Source: Formicarius rufipectus (taxonomy: Eukaryota; Chordata; Aves; Passeriformes; Formicariidae). From it: DNA of 64,000 bases. The notes under the pieces were generated by a model. That model searched no databases, was not told the DNA's origin, and saw only the letters and a program-made list of their open reading frames with translations. Where the stretch lies: positions 472,806 to 536,805 of the forward strand of contig VXAU01003702.1 of assembly GCA_013399695.1 (NCBI GenBank), in the 5' to 3' direction. Position numbers and translations under genes: made by a program. Positions 22,005 to 35,345 of this stretch are shown piece after piece; position 1 is the first letter of the stretch; each line of letters starts with the position of its first letter.

Positions 22005-22950
22005 CCCAAAAAGCTTCTTCCCAGCAATTCTATAATACCAAGTTGAAACCCAAGGTTTCAACAGTGTGTTATGTGGATTTTCAGATTTCAAGAGAGCAGT
22101 AAAAAACCCTGGAGCAGAAAGAGGTAGAGATGGTTGTTGCTCAAATGCTGGCTCTTTCTCTGCGAAGAATCTTTATTGAGAGTAGATCACACCAGCAATT
22201 CTGTGGGGGCAGAAAAAAAACCAGGAGGAAAAAAAAAATCTCTGTAAGGAGAGATAATCTCTTTAAAGAAGATAAAGAATTTCTTTTTATTTTAAGACCT
22301 ATATGGAAAACAATAACTGGTCTTTCTGTTTGCAACATCTCTAATTGTTAGACCTTCTACTTACACAGCCAGCACAGTATACCAGGGCATATTATACAGA
22401 AGTTTTATTTCGAGGTAACTTGAGCAACATTTGTGGTATTGCTCACGAACTGGTGGAAAGGCTTATCCTCTCTATGCTCAGCAAACTGCAAAGTGCTTCA
22501 GGTTATACTTTTTGAGTAGCTGCCGCCTTTAAAGCAGCCTCTGCGTCCTTAGCCTGGGGTAGAGTGGGTGTTTTTCTGCTGCTGACAGTTTTGAAACTGT
22601 CACTCTCACCAGCAGTCCCTCGGAGGTAGGTAGGAGATTTGGATGAGTAACAGTGATTTGTTTAAGTGAGGACTGCCGAACTGGAGTCCTTCACGGGGAA
22701 TGAGGAGCTCTAAATGCATGAGGAGTGACTGTCTCCAAACAGTGAGGGAGTGATCCCGCTCTGATTTCCCGCCTGTGTGTTGTAACTCTCTGGAGAAAGG
22801 CTGCTAATGACAGGGCACAGGAATTGTTATTTTTAGAAAATGCAGAAAGTAAGTGTATATGTACAGGCATGAGAAAATCTGCTAGTATTCAATATCAGCT
22901 CACTGTAAAAGCTGGCAATGAGCAGACTGGTTAGGTCAGTAGTTATGCAG
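22005..22950. other. non-coding, no gene recognised
   Basis: Mixed composition with some CpG at 22520-22760. The 73- and 65-codon frames at 22130-22351 look compositional (Lys/Arg-rich or hydrophobic from A/T runs). Confidence 0.45.
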
Positions 22951-22954
22951 TGGC

Positions 22955-23185
22955 ACTACATTTCGCTGCTGATGTTTTGTCCTCTGGTCCCATTAATCAT
23001 AATGTTATTAATGCACAACCAATCTGGGAAGACAAAATGTTCACTCTATGTTTTACAATAGGTTGTTTGAGACCAAAATGATCTGAGTTTATTACTTTAA
23101 AGAAGTGTCACGATGTTGCTTTAGTTTAACGTGTCATTGATTGGATAATTTTCCTGATGAGACTAGGCTAAATTGAAATCTCATG
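22955..23185. promoter_or_regulatory. possible conserved non-coding element
   Basis: Homeodomain cores cluster here (CCCATTAATCATAATG, TTATTAATGCAC), next to a CCAAT string (ACCAATCTGG) and TTTACAATAGG. The text looks complex and unrepetitive. It is a candidate by pattern only. Confidence 0.3.
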
Positions 23186-23189
23186 GCAA

Positions 23190-24410
23190 CAACAGGACCA
23201 AAAAAAAAATAAAAAAATCATCAGGTTTGCTTTATGAACCTGTTTCTCACCTGAGATATGTTTCCACTCTCCATATGGAATTGCAGAGTAAGATTTCAGC
23301 TGTGCTTGCCTCTGTTGAATGTCCAGATTTAGGACAAAGTGTTACCACTTTAGTGAATTTTTCACCCTTTCTCTTTACATTCCCTGATTAATTTTTAAGA
23401 CTCTGAGCTGACACCAAAGTTGAAAAGAGCTTCTCATTTCAGATTAATTTTTTTTTTAATGTCTTACTCTTTCATTTTCAGTCATTATGGTGTGTCTTTA
23501 TATATTAAACTTAGTTATTATTATATGTTATAGAATTACTGCTATATTTAATGAAAGATAGTATTTTATAACAGAGAGGATTTATTTCTTTTCAGATACT
23601 GTAATTTCCTATGCTTAAGAACAAGAAAGCACTCAATAGGAGAGGAAGGTTAAAAAAAAAAACAACCCAGTTCAAACTGCCAATAACTGGCATTTATTTG
23701 TACTAAAAAGCAATGAATGTCAAAAAATATAGAGATTCAAGAAAGTTATTGCTTTAATATATTTATTAAAAATGCATCCTCAGTAAAATATTTTATTTTC
23801 TCTTAGTTAAAAATTCTAGTGAAAAATATCTGGCTAGATTAAAACAAACAAAAATATATTCATGGCTTCATTAGAAATTCAAAACAGTGCATCTTCTCAG
23901 TTTTTAACAGCTCATTGAAACCGATTGTTTTTAATGTCTTTCATTTTTAAACAAAATTTTAAAAACCTTGCTGAACTTTTTTGCTGAATACTTTTTTGAG
24001 GGATCAAAGTGCCTGCTCAGCAGTGTACAAGGTGTATGTGAAGTAAAAAAGATACAGTGACAAATCAAGTTACTAGAGGCAAAAAGAAGAGATTAAGGAG
24101 ATACATGCCTTATGAGATAGTGCTAATTTTATAAAAAAGAAGTTTGTTACTACCATGATATAGCCCACTAAATGATAAGTTTGTGACCTCAAATTTTGTT
24201 ATTTTTCTAAAGTCAAATAAAGTACATATTAAATTTTACTGATCCATTGACATTTGGAATGCTTTGCAATTTCTTACGCGATTTCCTTTTTTTCTCTTTT
24301 TGTGCATAAGCTATTAGGAGAATTTCTTAGAACAGACTTTATCTATTTCCTATAAATACACTTTCTCAACTTGAGAACACTTCTGCATACCTAACTTTGA
24401 GCAGAAATAC
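23190..24410. other. AT-rich non-coding sequence
   Basis: Strongly AT-rich with no frame above 72 codons and no recognised repeat. Confidence 0.5.
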
Positions 24411-24433
24411 TTTTTTTTTTTTTTTTTTTTTTT
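24411..24433. repeat. poly(T) run, 23 T
   Basis: An uninterrupted T23. No retroposed gene is recognised beside it. Confidence 0.9.
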
Positions 24434-27400
24434 GCGTGCCTGCTGTGAGACTGTTCATGTGTTTGGGAAAAATGGGCAAGTATGAACTTGGGAGTAACTC
24501 TTGCTCCATATTTTCCTGTTGAAAGTCCTGCAGGAGAATTGCCTTTCTACCAATATTACCATAAAACAACAGAGCTTGTGTAGGTTGAAATATGCTCACA
24601 GTTGCCTGGGACTGCCCAACTGTGTCAGGGTTTTGACTACCAGGCAGTTGCTTTGCAGGTTATTTTCTTTCAAATTGTCACATGGTTCAGTCTCTTTTCC
24701 TGCATGAAATTCTGGAGGAATGGGGACAATGTATGGACAAGACAGGCTACAGAACTGGAGAATAACGTTGAGACAACACTTTTTTTTGGCTAGACAAAAA
24801 CCAAAGGCTTCCCCATGGGGTGGGGAGCTTGACATTGTTAGTTTATGTTAATGACGTTGTTTATGTTTCTGCTATCTCACTGGCTCTGGAATAATAGGTA
24901 GGAGGCCAGATGGGAGGGAGAGAACCTGGGACAATCAAGTCTGCTTCTTAGGAAATAATTATGACTTGAAGCCTATTTTCTGTTTCAGCTGAAGGAAAAC
25001 CATAATAGGATTTGGAGGAGATCACCCATACATATATGAATTAAAAAAGATATATCTCCATAAAAGTTATCTCACACAATTTTTTGAATGTGATTCCAAA
25101 GCACTTAATTATACCTCTCTGTTCTGAGTTAAAATGAGTACTACTATGTCTTATTTTTATTGTATGAAAAAAATGTACAGTAAAATAAATAAAAATATCA
25201 AAATTCTTCATAATATCTAGCCATAGAGAATGAAATTTAAAGATGAAAGAATGGATTCAGAAGGAAATATGAAACAACCTCTGTGCCTTCCAGCAAAACA
25301 CAGAGAAACCAGTTGACTGAGAAACAAATGATGTCAGCAAATGATGCTAGTTGTTTTAGATAAATAGATTAAGGATGGACATACTCGACTGTTTTGAGCC
25401 AAACTCTGATTTGTCTTTTAAACTCTGCTTAGCTGTCAGTCCTTTCTTCACCAGCTGTCTTTCTCCTTACCCCAATTTTTTTAAACCAAACTATATTTTT
25501 GGCAGGGGTTCACAAGGAGTTTGAATATATATTACATCATTTACTAGAGTTTGCTTTATTTCCCCCCCCCCTTTTTTTTTTTCCTGTTACATTTGTGGTT
25601 TATGCTTCTTTTCCATCCTTCCTTTTCATTTCTCAGGGTCTTGTTTCGATACACACAGAGATTTCCCCACCTTTTTCCTGCCTTTGCTTTCTCTTCTCAA
25701 TCTTCCTGCCTGATAACTTATTCCCTATAGATAAAGGTTCATTTGTAGAGATTTTTGCAGCGTGAATGAGGTGGCACAATTCTGTTCTCCAATCTTTTGC
25801 AGGGTTTGAGTGTCACAGAGGGAATTCTAAAACCAAGTAGCTAGAATTTGGTTCACAGATGTGGGACTTGATTTTTATTTTACTTTTAATGTATTCACTT
25901 GACAGTATGGTACAAACTTCATTTTCTGCCTTTCCTTTTTTTTTTTTTTTTTCCTACCAGCATGGGAGGGTTTGGTATTCCAGCTCCTGCACACAAAGTG
26001 ACTGAAACAGACCTATCCCAGGATGGTTTAGAACTTGCTTACCAGCAAAGCTGCACCAGCTTAGTGCATTTTACTGTGCCCTTCTATCATAGTCTGGTCT
26101 CAAACCCAGTGATATTACAAACCTCCACAGGGCTTGGAGCAGGCTCACGCCACCATTTGTACAGCAGAAGTCATACTGCTGTGGCAGTTAGGCCAAAGCA
26201 CTGGCATTTGTATTTCTTCTTAAAATATCTGGATACGAGGGGAGGGTAAAAGCAATGTGTCCTTCACACTGTCACCTCCCAGTTACAGCAATTGTTTCAG
26301 AGGCATCAGATAAACACCAGGTGAACAGCCTTTTCCTGCTTGCTCCCACCACCCTTACACCTGCACAGAACTACCTACCAGCAGTGGCTACAGTTGTAAT
26401 AATGTAATGAACATGAAATTAAGAGAGACTGGCAATTGCAGGCTAAAGAGACTTCAAAGATCTCCTACATTAAGCACTTAATAAGGAGCCCTGAAAAGCA
26501 GTCTGTGCCTGGAAGAGAAGTTGAGATCTTACATGGCTTCATTTGTGCCATATTACCTTAGCAGGGTTTTTCAGTCCAGAGTATTTCCAGACTCCCTGGA
26601 CTGCCCAGATATATTACACCCACCTGGTACTGCCTCTGTGAGTGTCTCTGTGTTAGCTTGCTTAGATCAATGACCTGACTGCTCAGAATGAGCCACAGCA
26701 GAGCTGGCAGAGGGTGATTTCATCCTGGTCACAGTCCCCTGAGGTGAAGAGAATCATCTTTCAGCTGTAAAGACAGAGGGAAAATAATTCTCAAAGCCCG
26801 GGCTGTTCTGGAAATAAAAGAGAACACAGTTCTATTCTTTACAGTTTCCTCAATTGTGATTTTCATTTTTTTCTATAGTAAAAGATAATTTTGCTATGCG
26901 TTTATAGGCAGATTTAAAAACAAAAGAATTGAAATATGCACAATGAAACTCTAGCTCCTTATTCTTTTTACTTTCTCCCTTTCTCTTCTCATTTTTATTC
27001 TACATATCTATGTGGATTTTCTTGAAGTGTTACTGAAGAAACTCCTGAAAGGCTTAGAAGAAGCAAAAAACTTAATCTTCAAGCCTTCCTTGCTGTTCAC
27101 TCAGCAGCATTCTTCAGAAGGAGACTTTTCCCTGTTAATGTTAATGTTTGAATAAAAATCTATTTGTCATTCATGGCTGCTTGCAGACAGCGTCCTTTCA
27201 TCCAGTAACAATGGGAACAAGTCTTACACTTTACCCTGAATCTATTTAAGAAGTAGTTTGGTCTTTTGATTAGAGAAGGAAAATAGTTCACAAGATAACT
27301 GGAGTTTGTGGGTGATATGGAAACCTACATAGTTTTACAGAGTCTTTTACTGAGGAGAATAGCTTTGTGGTATGTTGGGAAATTACCAGACAGCTGGTAA

Positions 27401-29606
27401 GTAACACTTCCCTGTTATTCTGCTTTTATTAAAGCAAAAAATTTAGAAAATGATTTAAAGCTTGGGATAGCAAATAGCTCCATAAAAGCAAGGATAATCA
27501 AAATACCTTTAAAGAGTCTCTTGTTCTATGATACTACCATGAGGATGCTTACTGTCTATTACCTGCTTTCTGACAAGATGCAAAATATTTTATGGGATTG
27601 CTTAACTCTGTGAAATGCAGTTCTTTTAAGAATTAACATGGAAGTAGAAGGAGCAACAAGCATCTGCTCTGGTTTTTATGTTAGTGCACACTGAACTGAG
27701 TTACATTCAACATTTCTCCCTGATACTGTGTACTGTAGCAGGCCGTTCTACCCAGTTACCTCTGATATTCATGGCATCCTGTTTCAAAAATACCGTATTT
27801 CCTGGGAGTTTCAGTAGTCAGAGAGAAATTCAAACTCCCATCCATTTAACTGGCAAAAATCAGTTCTTCTAAAACAGTATTTCAACTGGGAGGAAGAACA
27901 ATCATAATTGTCTGAAAGCAAAAAGTAATAAACTACTCATCTTCCAGGATCTTTTTCTGTTGGTGGTTTTTTTTTTCCTTTTGTCCTGCAACACATCACA
28001 GCCGTTTAATATAATTTTGTTTTCTTCATTTTAATCAATTTATCCTTTAACTACTAGATTTCTCTGCCTGCCTGTCTTTTCCCTTTAGCTTTTAGAGAAA
28101 ATTGTGACAAACCAGGAAAACCAGAAGAAAAACAGACCAAACCAAAGTTGGATTCCCAATTAAGTCTCCAAACGAGACCATTTCTAAATGAGAACATCCT
28201 GCTGGAGATATTTCTGTTTTGAAAGACCAACTTTCCCTTCTGAGAAATGTCTAATTTTTCATTTAGTTTGGTCAGTGTCAGTAACAAGAAAAGATATCAT
28301 ATGCTGTATATATCCACATTTCATTTAATATCCTGTATAGTAAGCAGCATTTGAGTTCTACTGGGTAGTGCTGCTGCCCCTTGGATTGTTCTTTCTGCAT
28401 TAATTGGTGTTCTTACTCTTTGTAATATGTCATGAATGAAGTGTAGCAGACTTAGGAGTTTTCAGACACTAGCAAATCAGTAGGTCTTCTTGAAAATTAA
28501 CCCAATACCTTGAGGTTGGTACTACAGCAGAAACACAAGGCTGGGACACAAGAGGGTGAGATGTGCTCTCTCATCTTTCATTCTCACCCATTTCTTTCTG
28601 ACATGAGTTTTACCTAGTTACAGAAGTGAGTAAACAAACACTCAAAAGTATAAGAAACAAAACTACAGAGCCTTGTTAAAGCCACTTTCTTTTCAAGCAA
28701 GATAATATCTTTCTATAAAAGGTTTCAATTCTTAATAGATCAGAACCCTTGTGAAAATCCTAGTTGTTCTGACACCACAGAATAGCAGAGAATTTTTCCT
28801 GTGAAAAACTGTCCTCTACTTGTGAGGATTGATGTCCTACCTAAAATACAGTTATGAAACACACTATTTCTATAACAGCACTATGAAACTTCTGCCAGGT
28901 GAAATTTTTGAAGTGTAATAAATAGAACATAATTTATTAAGAAACCATGTGACCATCTTGAATTGAACTTGTCTTTTAGTGCAAAAAACAGTTTGTGATA
29001 TGCTTGAGTTTTTTTAGTACTTAGCTGGCTTGTTCTTCAGCATTAAGCAAATGAGTAGCACGCTGAGAAGTGATCTGGAAAGGAGTTAAAAATCTGAATG
29101 TGAAAGATAATCTCTCCTGAAAATGCCAGGGACATCAAGGTGTTCCGTGTTCCATTTGATCAAGATTAAACATCCCATGTTTCTCACAGCAGAAGCTAAA
29201 CTCATCAAAGAGGCAGGGTTTTGTAGCCAACTCCCAGCAGGCTATTTGTTTTCAATATATAATGGTACACCTGCTAGGAGTCTTTTTCAAAGAGTTGTCT
29301 AATTTAAAATCTGGAAGGGAATGACCACCCATGGACTGGGGTAGGATTGTGTCTTAGGTGAAAAAAGGTAGTCTTCTATTTTTCAAGCAAATTCTTTTGA
29401 AGCCTCTGATTTTAATGTGGAAAACTATAAGGTTGGTTATATTTTAGAATACTGCCCTATGTAAAAACCTTCAGGACTCAAATTCTCTACTCTCTTTTTA
29501 TGGATACATCTGATGACGTTTCCCAATGATGATGTCTTTATACATCTCAGAGGGAAATGAAATTATTTCAGACTTATGTTTTCTCTCGGGTTTTGCCACA
29601 CTGTTA
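24434..29606. other. long non-coding stretch, no gene recognised
   Basis: AT-rich sequence with homopolymers (C10 then T11 at 25562-25582, T17 at 25936-25952). The largest frame, 116 codons at 25899-26249, starts in the T-run and has no domain. No repeat family, RNA gene or convincing exon was seen. Confidence 0.5.
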
Positions 29607-30140
29607 TCATAGAATTGTAGAATCTCAGAATATTCTGACTTAGAGAGGACCCATAAGGATCACTGAAGTCCAGCTTCAGGACAGGACAGCCCCAAGAATT
29701 ACACCACATGCCTGAGAGCATTGTCCAAACACTTCTTGAATTCTTTTCAGGCTTGGTGCTGTGATTTCCTTGGGTGAAGAACCTTTTCCTAATATCCAAC
29801 CTAAGCCTCCTCTGACACAGCTTCATGCTGTTCCCTCGAGGGGGCCCCATCACTGGTCACCACAGAGAAGAGATCAGTGCCTGCACCTTCTCTTCCCCTT
29901 ACCAGAAGTTGTAACTGCAATGAGGTCTCCCCCTCAGTCTTCTCTTCTCCAGCTGAACAAACCAAGTGCCCTCAGCTACTCCTTATACAGCTTCCCCTCC
30001 AGGCCCTTCACCATCTTTGTTGCCCTCCTTTGGACACCCTCTAATCGTTTAGTGCCTTTCTTACTTCGTGACACCTGAAACCACACAGCATTCAAGATGA
30101 GGCTGCAGCTCTGTGAAGCAGAGCAGGACAATCACCTCCT
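29607..30140 (-). mobile_element. CR1 LINE 3' end (ORF2 C-terminus plus 3' UTR), about 0.53 kb
   Basis: The + strand begins TCATAGAATTGTAGAATCTC (the antisense octamer tail), followed by GACCCATAAGGATCACTGAAG, CCTAATATCCAACCTAA, CCACAGAGAAGAGATCAGTG and TTTGTTGCCCTCCTTTGGAC. These are the classical antisense CR1 landmarks in order. On the - strand the right-hand part reads as the end of the CR1 ORF2 (LQRRATKMVKGLEGKLY, then LRALGLFSWRRED) but with stops and shifts, so it is dead. It is 5'-truncated, as is usual for CR1. Confidence 0.95.
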
Positions 30141-31350
30141 ATACTTATCAGACAGCCGCCTGGTTTTATAAGACAATTATAGCAATTATAGCAAACCATT
30201 CATCAAATCAGTATTGGTTATAAGTCCTGGATAGAATAGGGCGTCTGCCAGGATTTGGGGACACGCAGTTGCATGGTCAGTTGCTAAGATATTGGATAAT
30301 GTCAAAATCATGCCTGAAATGATGGATTGTGTTGTCCCTTAAAAAGATTATAGTTGCATGTTGGTCTTTATTTGTCTTCAGAAAAATGCTGGCCCTTAGA
30401 AGAATCATTTCACTTTTGACAGGCTGCAAAAAATATATGACTCAGCAGAGTGAAATGCCCTCCAGATACTGTATCCATCTGCAACTATTCATTAGTTCAA
30501 TAGTACCCAATACACAGTTCACATCAAATTAATTCTGCCCATTAGGTAGAAATCTCAGGTCACAGAGAGTTGGCATGGGAGAAATCTTGTTTCTGCAAGG
30601 GTCAAAGTAGGTCTTCTTTCTCTTCTGGTTGTCAGAAAACTTGATTTTGATACCTTTGCATACAGGTAGTATTAAACAACATCTTACTCCAAAGTAAAAT
30701 GGACTAAAAAAGACACACCTCCACCAGAGCTCCCCAGAAACCTGTAACTTTATGAGTATAATAAATAAGTATAATAAAATCTTTTTGAGTATCTGCATTG
30801 ATCAACTTCTCCACAGAAATTAGTGGAAGTTTTTAAATTCAAATTTACTCAGACAAAATTCCACCCTTGTATAAATTTTAAATAAATACTAATCAATTTC
30901 TCTGACATTCACCTTGAACTAGTAATTTTACATAGGCAGAAAAAGCCTTGACTTGGCAGGACTTTCATCTTGTATGTACAGCTTCCACCCAGGAACTTTC
31001 ACTTTTATGATTATTATAAAAATCACTATCCAGAGCTTTCATCTTGTCTGTGTTGCATTCTCTCATGTTACTAGCAATAATTACAAGAAAGTCTTCGGTA
31101 CCATTTTAGGGAAGCCCATGGGGCTTGTTTACTGAGATTTTGGAAATCTCTTTGCTTTCATAGCCTTCAGCTGCAGCTGTGAGAGCTCAACACTTCCAAA
31201 AATCATGCTAGATTCTCCATAGTCAAACGGTACTGGAAATGGTTTATATTTTTGTGTTATCTATCACCTTAAGAGAGTAATAAAATATATTACCAACTGA
31301 TTCAACTGAAAACTCTCCACTGCATCATATTCAATACACTTCTGGGCTGA
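30141..31350. other. non-coding, no gene recognised
   Basis: AT-rich. Small internal tandems (AATTATAGC twice at about 30175; AGTATAATAAAT-type at about 30754-30780). No domains. Confidence 0.45.
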
Positions 31351-31354
31351 AACG

Positions 31355-31570
31355 TGCCATCTAGTCCAGAGTATTTAGCAGAATTACATGTTATCAAAGG
31401 GTAGGAAATAGAGTATGGTATCCCATTGCGATGCCAGATAGAATTTTACATATTGGAATTTAATTACCCAAGTTGTATTAGGGTAGCAGTTCTCTATCTG
31501 CTTTAATCCAGCTCATTATCATTTGAGAGAAGAGCACAATTGCTGGTAATTTACTGTTGGTGATACAAGT
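31355..31570. promoter_or_regulatory. possible conserved non-coding element
   Basis: Complex, unrepetitive AT-rich sequence with TTTAATTACCC, GCTTTAATCC and GGTAATTTACTG cores. Candidate by motif density only. Confidence 0.2.
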
Positions 31571-34500
31571 GGTCTCTAGAGGTAGTTTTATGCAGCCTTT
31601 GTAATGTTAAAAGAGAAGGGCCCAAAACCAGAACCATTTAAAGGGAAAAAGTGAGGGATAAAAGAAAATCTACTTTGAGGAATGTCTTTCACATAACTTC
31701 AAATAAATCACTGAAAGACTTTCCAATAACATACAGATGAGACCTAATATTTTACAGATGATAATATTTTGTAGCATTATAGTGGTAAGTCTGAACTCTA
31801 TTCCAAGCAAAAAATCTCTAACAGAATTCACACCTTGTGGAAGGAGTAGACACTCTTAAAGCTCCCCTTTGTCTCCTGAGGACAGAGGAAATCATATAAG
31901 TTATTTTTTGAGAGCTGCAAAAGAGCTTTGTTCCCTTCTCCATAGAATCAAGTTGTGCTTGATATTGGAGATGGACACTGATCAGTCAAACAGCAGGTAC
32001 TACATATGATCAGGCATGTTAAAGCAATCTTGGAGCAGATAACCAGCCAGGAAGTTTGACACCAGCAGAAACAAAACCTAGGTATTTTCTTCCCAAGAAA
32101 GAACACTCCAAGTTTTTTATTAGCACATTTATCTGTTGTTGACAGTCAGGAAGCTCTTAAGAAACTTTCTCTGGTGGTGCACTGGAATTTGCTATTATAG
32201 TGATAAAATCATAAGGAAGACTAACTGAATGCAACATCAATTATCTTTTCTCAATACACTGGTATCACTGCTGTCAGTCATCACTGCAGCATATTTGAAG
32301 TATGGGTTTTATAGTCCTACAAGAGCAGTGAAGGAGGCAGGAGAGGTAAGTTAAAATGAAAAGTGCATTGGAAGGTAGGACTGCAAATTGCATTTGTCTT
32401 TCACCTTCTCTAGTATCTTTTAGCAGCTCCCTATCCATATTCTTTAAAGATCTCATGCAAACTGCTTTAGTAAAACTTTTTTTCAGATTCATGTTTGTTC
32501 AAAATGGAACAGGGAACGATAAATCTACAGTGCCATTACTCAGTAAAATGATCAAAGGGCTGATGATATGTTGTAGAAAACTTGCAGTCTTGTAATTTAG
32601 TTATCTATCAGATATTGTGTCTTTTATTTGTTTTTGTTTCTTGCAGTTAGATCCTGATGCATTATTTCATTCTGAGAAGAGTTAGTCTTTTTATCAGTCT
32701 TGCACATTTCTGTGCCTTTACTCAGAAGCAGTTCATATATTCCAACCGGGTTGCTTGAAGAATAATATCTTACTGAGCAGGAATCCCATGTATTTCCATG
32801 CAGCAACTCACAAAGTAATGTACTAGTCACCATAAACTGAGTATATGTCATCAACAAAAATTGAATTACTGTTCATATGTTTGCTTGAAAGGATTATTGG
32901 CAAATTCATGAAAGCAAAGAGTTTATTTGTTCTTTCTGCTTATATTCATTATTTGCCCCTGCCATGGAATCATAAGCATCTCTTCTGCAACTAAAATTAA
33001 TGGCACAAATAGCCTTGTAATTTCAAATAAATAGTAAGCAACAAGAGCAGATGCACATCCCTAAAACCACTCAGCTCTAGCACATGTATTTTATGCCTGG
33101 GCAAATAATCATTCTAATGCATTGCAGAAGAAAACAAACACCAAACACATCCATTGTAGAAAACAAAAATTTCTTTAACTCAAATACATTAAAAACAACT
33201 ACATGAGACATCTTTGTAGGGATGAACTGCAAAATGCAGCACCAATTTCTTTGCCTTAAGTACTACTTTCTCAGTACAGTATCATTTTCAAAACTGAATT
33301 GTCACTGGCATCTCATGTGTTTTTAGAAACATGTATCATCTATTTCAATGCTAAATGTTGCATCCTGCTTTTTTGTGATTCTAAGTTCCCTTTCTATAGT
33401 TCTAGAAAAAGAGAAGATTAGAGAGTAACTTTTACTGTGCTGTTGAAAAGGAGCCTAAATGGGGGCAAGGTCTCTTCTTAAGCTTTTTCTGAGTAATCCA
33501 GGTTTTACAGGGTAATGTGGCCATATATAATTCTTCCCTGTGACAGGGTGATGGGGCGTGCATGAGTCTTCTCTCTGTCTTCTCTACCCCCCAGGAAATG
33601 TTGTGTATTGACACTGTATATCAGTAGTGAATAATTATACCCAATTCCCCCCAAAAATAATAAAAAAGGTGATTTTAGTGACAGAAAAATGAATGGCAAA
33701 CCTATCTGCCAACTTACAAGTATGAGGATTTTCTAGTGCCTGCTTTTCTATGTGTAGCTCGCTTATTTGTGTACGGTTGCAAAATTTATCTTAAGTTTAT
33801 CTCTCAAGGTTTGCTTCTCCATATTCATTTAACATTAAACTCAGAAGCTATCTATGAGATTTAAGTGTCCAGCAATTATCAGTTGAAGTGATTTTTTCCT
33901 TTTTTTTTTTCTTTGAATTATCTGTCAGCCATTAAAAATAAAGAAATAAATATGAACACAGCTTGAACAGATTGCCTTTGCACAGGAACTGAAAGATTAA
34001 AAAACCTGGACTGCAAATCAGTAGGGGAGATGATTTTCAAAATAGATGCCTATTTGTTGAAAATGTCCTGCTACCATTCCCCAGTGAAGCAAGATAAAGA
34101 TTCTTGCCAAGAGTATGGCACCACACAATGTAATCACCACATTGGTCAGCTGTTTGCATGAAATAGTAATGTGGCATTTAGTCTTTCTGTGGACCTCAGC
34201 ATACCTATCTATAAAATGCATAGAGTGTTGTAAAATTCATATAATACCTTGCAGGGGTTTTGTAAAGCTAGGCTAATTAATGTCAAGCAGCCAGCTGAAA
34301 TTTGCTCTTTAAGCAAAATTAATTTCTCTAAACCTTCAGAGAAAGAAATTTTTTAATACCTTTTCCAAAAGCTCCTATAGCCATCATGCTGACCATTTAT
34401 TATTTATACATCAAAACCATACTGTAGGAGAATAATGGGCAGGCCAGAAAGCTTGAAAATAATAGCCATAAGTTGTAAGAGAGGTCTCATTAGGGACACC

Positions 34501-34829
34501 AAAGTGAAGTACAGACTCAGTGGAACTAAAGAACAGCTCATGACATTAAGCTTGCATATATGGAAGTAGTAGAAAATTGTATAATATCACCATGATGCTG
34601 CCTTAGCACCTATTCTTCATTGGACATAAGCATGAGATTTGAGGCTGGAAAGACAATACAGATTCTGATCATGTTTAAGAAATACTGAGGAGGCTCCTTT
34701 TATAAATCTTTTATGGCCAACTAGAATACCTTTCTCACATAATTTGTCACTTTCTTCACCATCCCTGCAAAATAGAGCAGTTTTCCAACAAACTCATTCA
34801 GAGATGGTTAGGACAGGAAAGGAATCATA
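31571..34829. other. long non-coding stretch, no gene recognised
   Basis: AT-rich sequence with frames of at most 79 codons and no domain. There is a T-run near 33896-33911. No repeat family was identified. Confidence 0.5.
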
Positions 34830-35345
34830 GATTTTGTAATTGGTAATGGGGTTCTCTGTCTTGATAGTTTAATGGATACAGAAGGTCTAGAGTATAGAAG
34901 GGGTAGAGTGACTGCCGCTTGTCAAATGCTGAAAGGAAAGGTATGTGTGACCTCTTGTCCATGCGTACTAAACCGTGTAATGGTGGAAAAGGGGTAGTAA
35001 AGACACAAAGGAACTTGCCAGCCATAGAAGAAATGGTAAAGGATTCAGCAATTCACTGCTCGACGCACTGAGGATGAAGAGGAACCCTGGAAGCAGTGCT
35101 GTCTTCATGAGTTCATGGTTCGACACCATGGATCTCCAGGTGGGTCAAGATTATAGAGATACACCAACCTGGAGGACTCCATGCTGTTGAGCTGTTCATA
35201 AGCAGCGGAAGTCAATAAACTCTTCTCAACTACCAGGTTATTTTCCCTGTCTGCCTCTGGAGTTCTTCTGACTGCATTGTTTGTGCTCACTTGGAGGAAA
35301 TTGTCTTCCACAACTGACGAGACGGAGCAAACCATCTCTCTGTTG
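34830..35345 (+). mobile_element. possible degraded LTR-like segment
   Basis: Composition is richer and includes scattered CpG unlike its flanks. AATAAA at 35214-35219 is followed by a pyrimidine-rich stretch ending CTGCCTCTGGAGTTC, a layout reminiscent of the R/U5 part of a retroviral LTR. I could not find matching TG...CA ends or a target-site duplication, so this may simply be unique sequence. Confidence 0.2.

Noticed and set aside
29563..29853. 96-codon frame on the - strand that looks protein-like
   Set aside because: It is the decayed 3' part of a CR1 LINE and not a host gene.
35118..35124. GGTTCGA resembling a tRNA B-box
   Set aside because: No matching A-box at the right distance and no cloverleaf. 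The same string at 48615-48621 is equally isolated.
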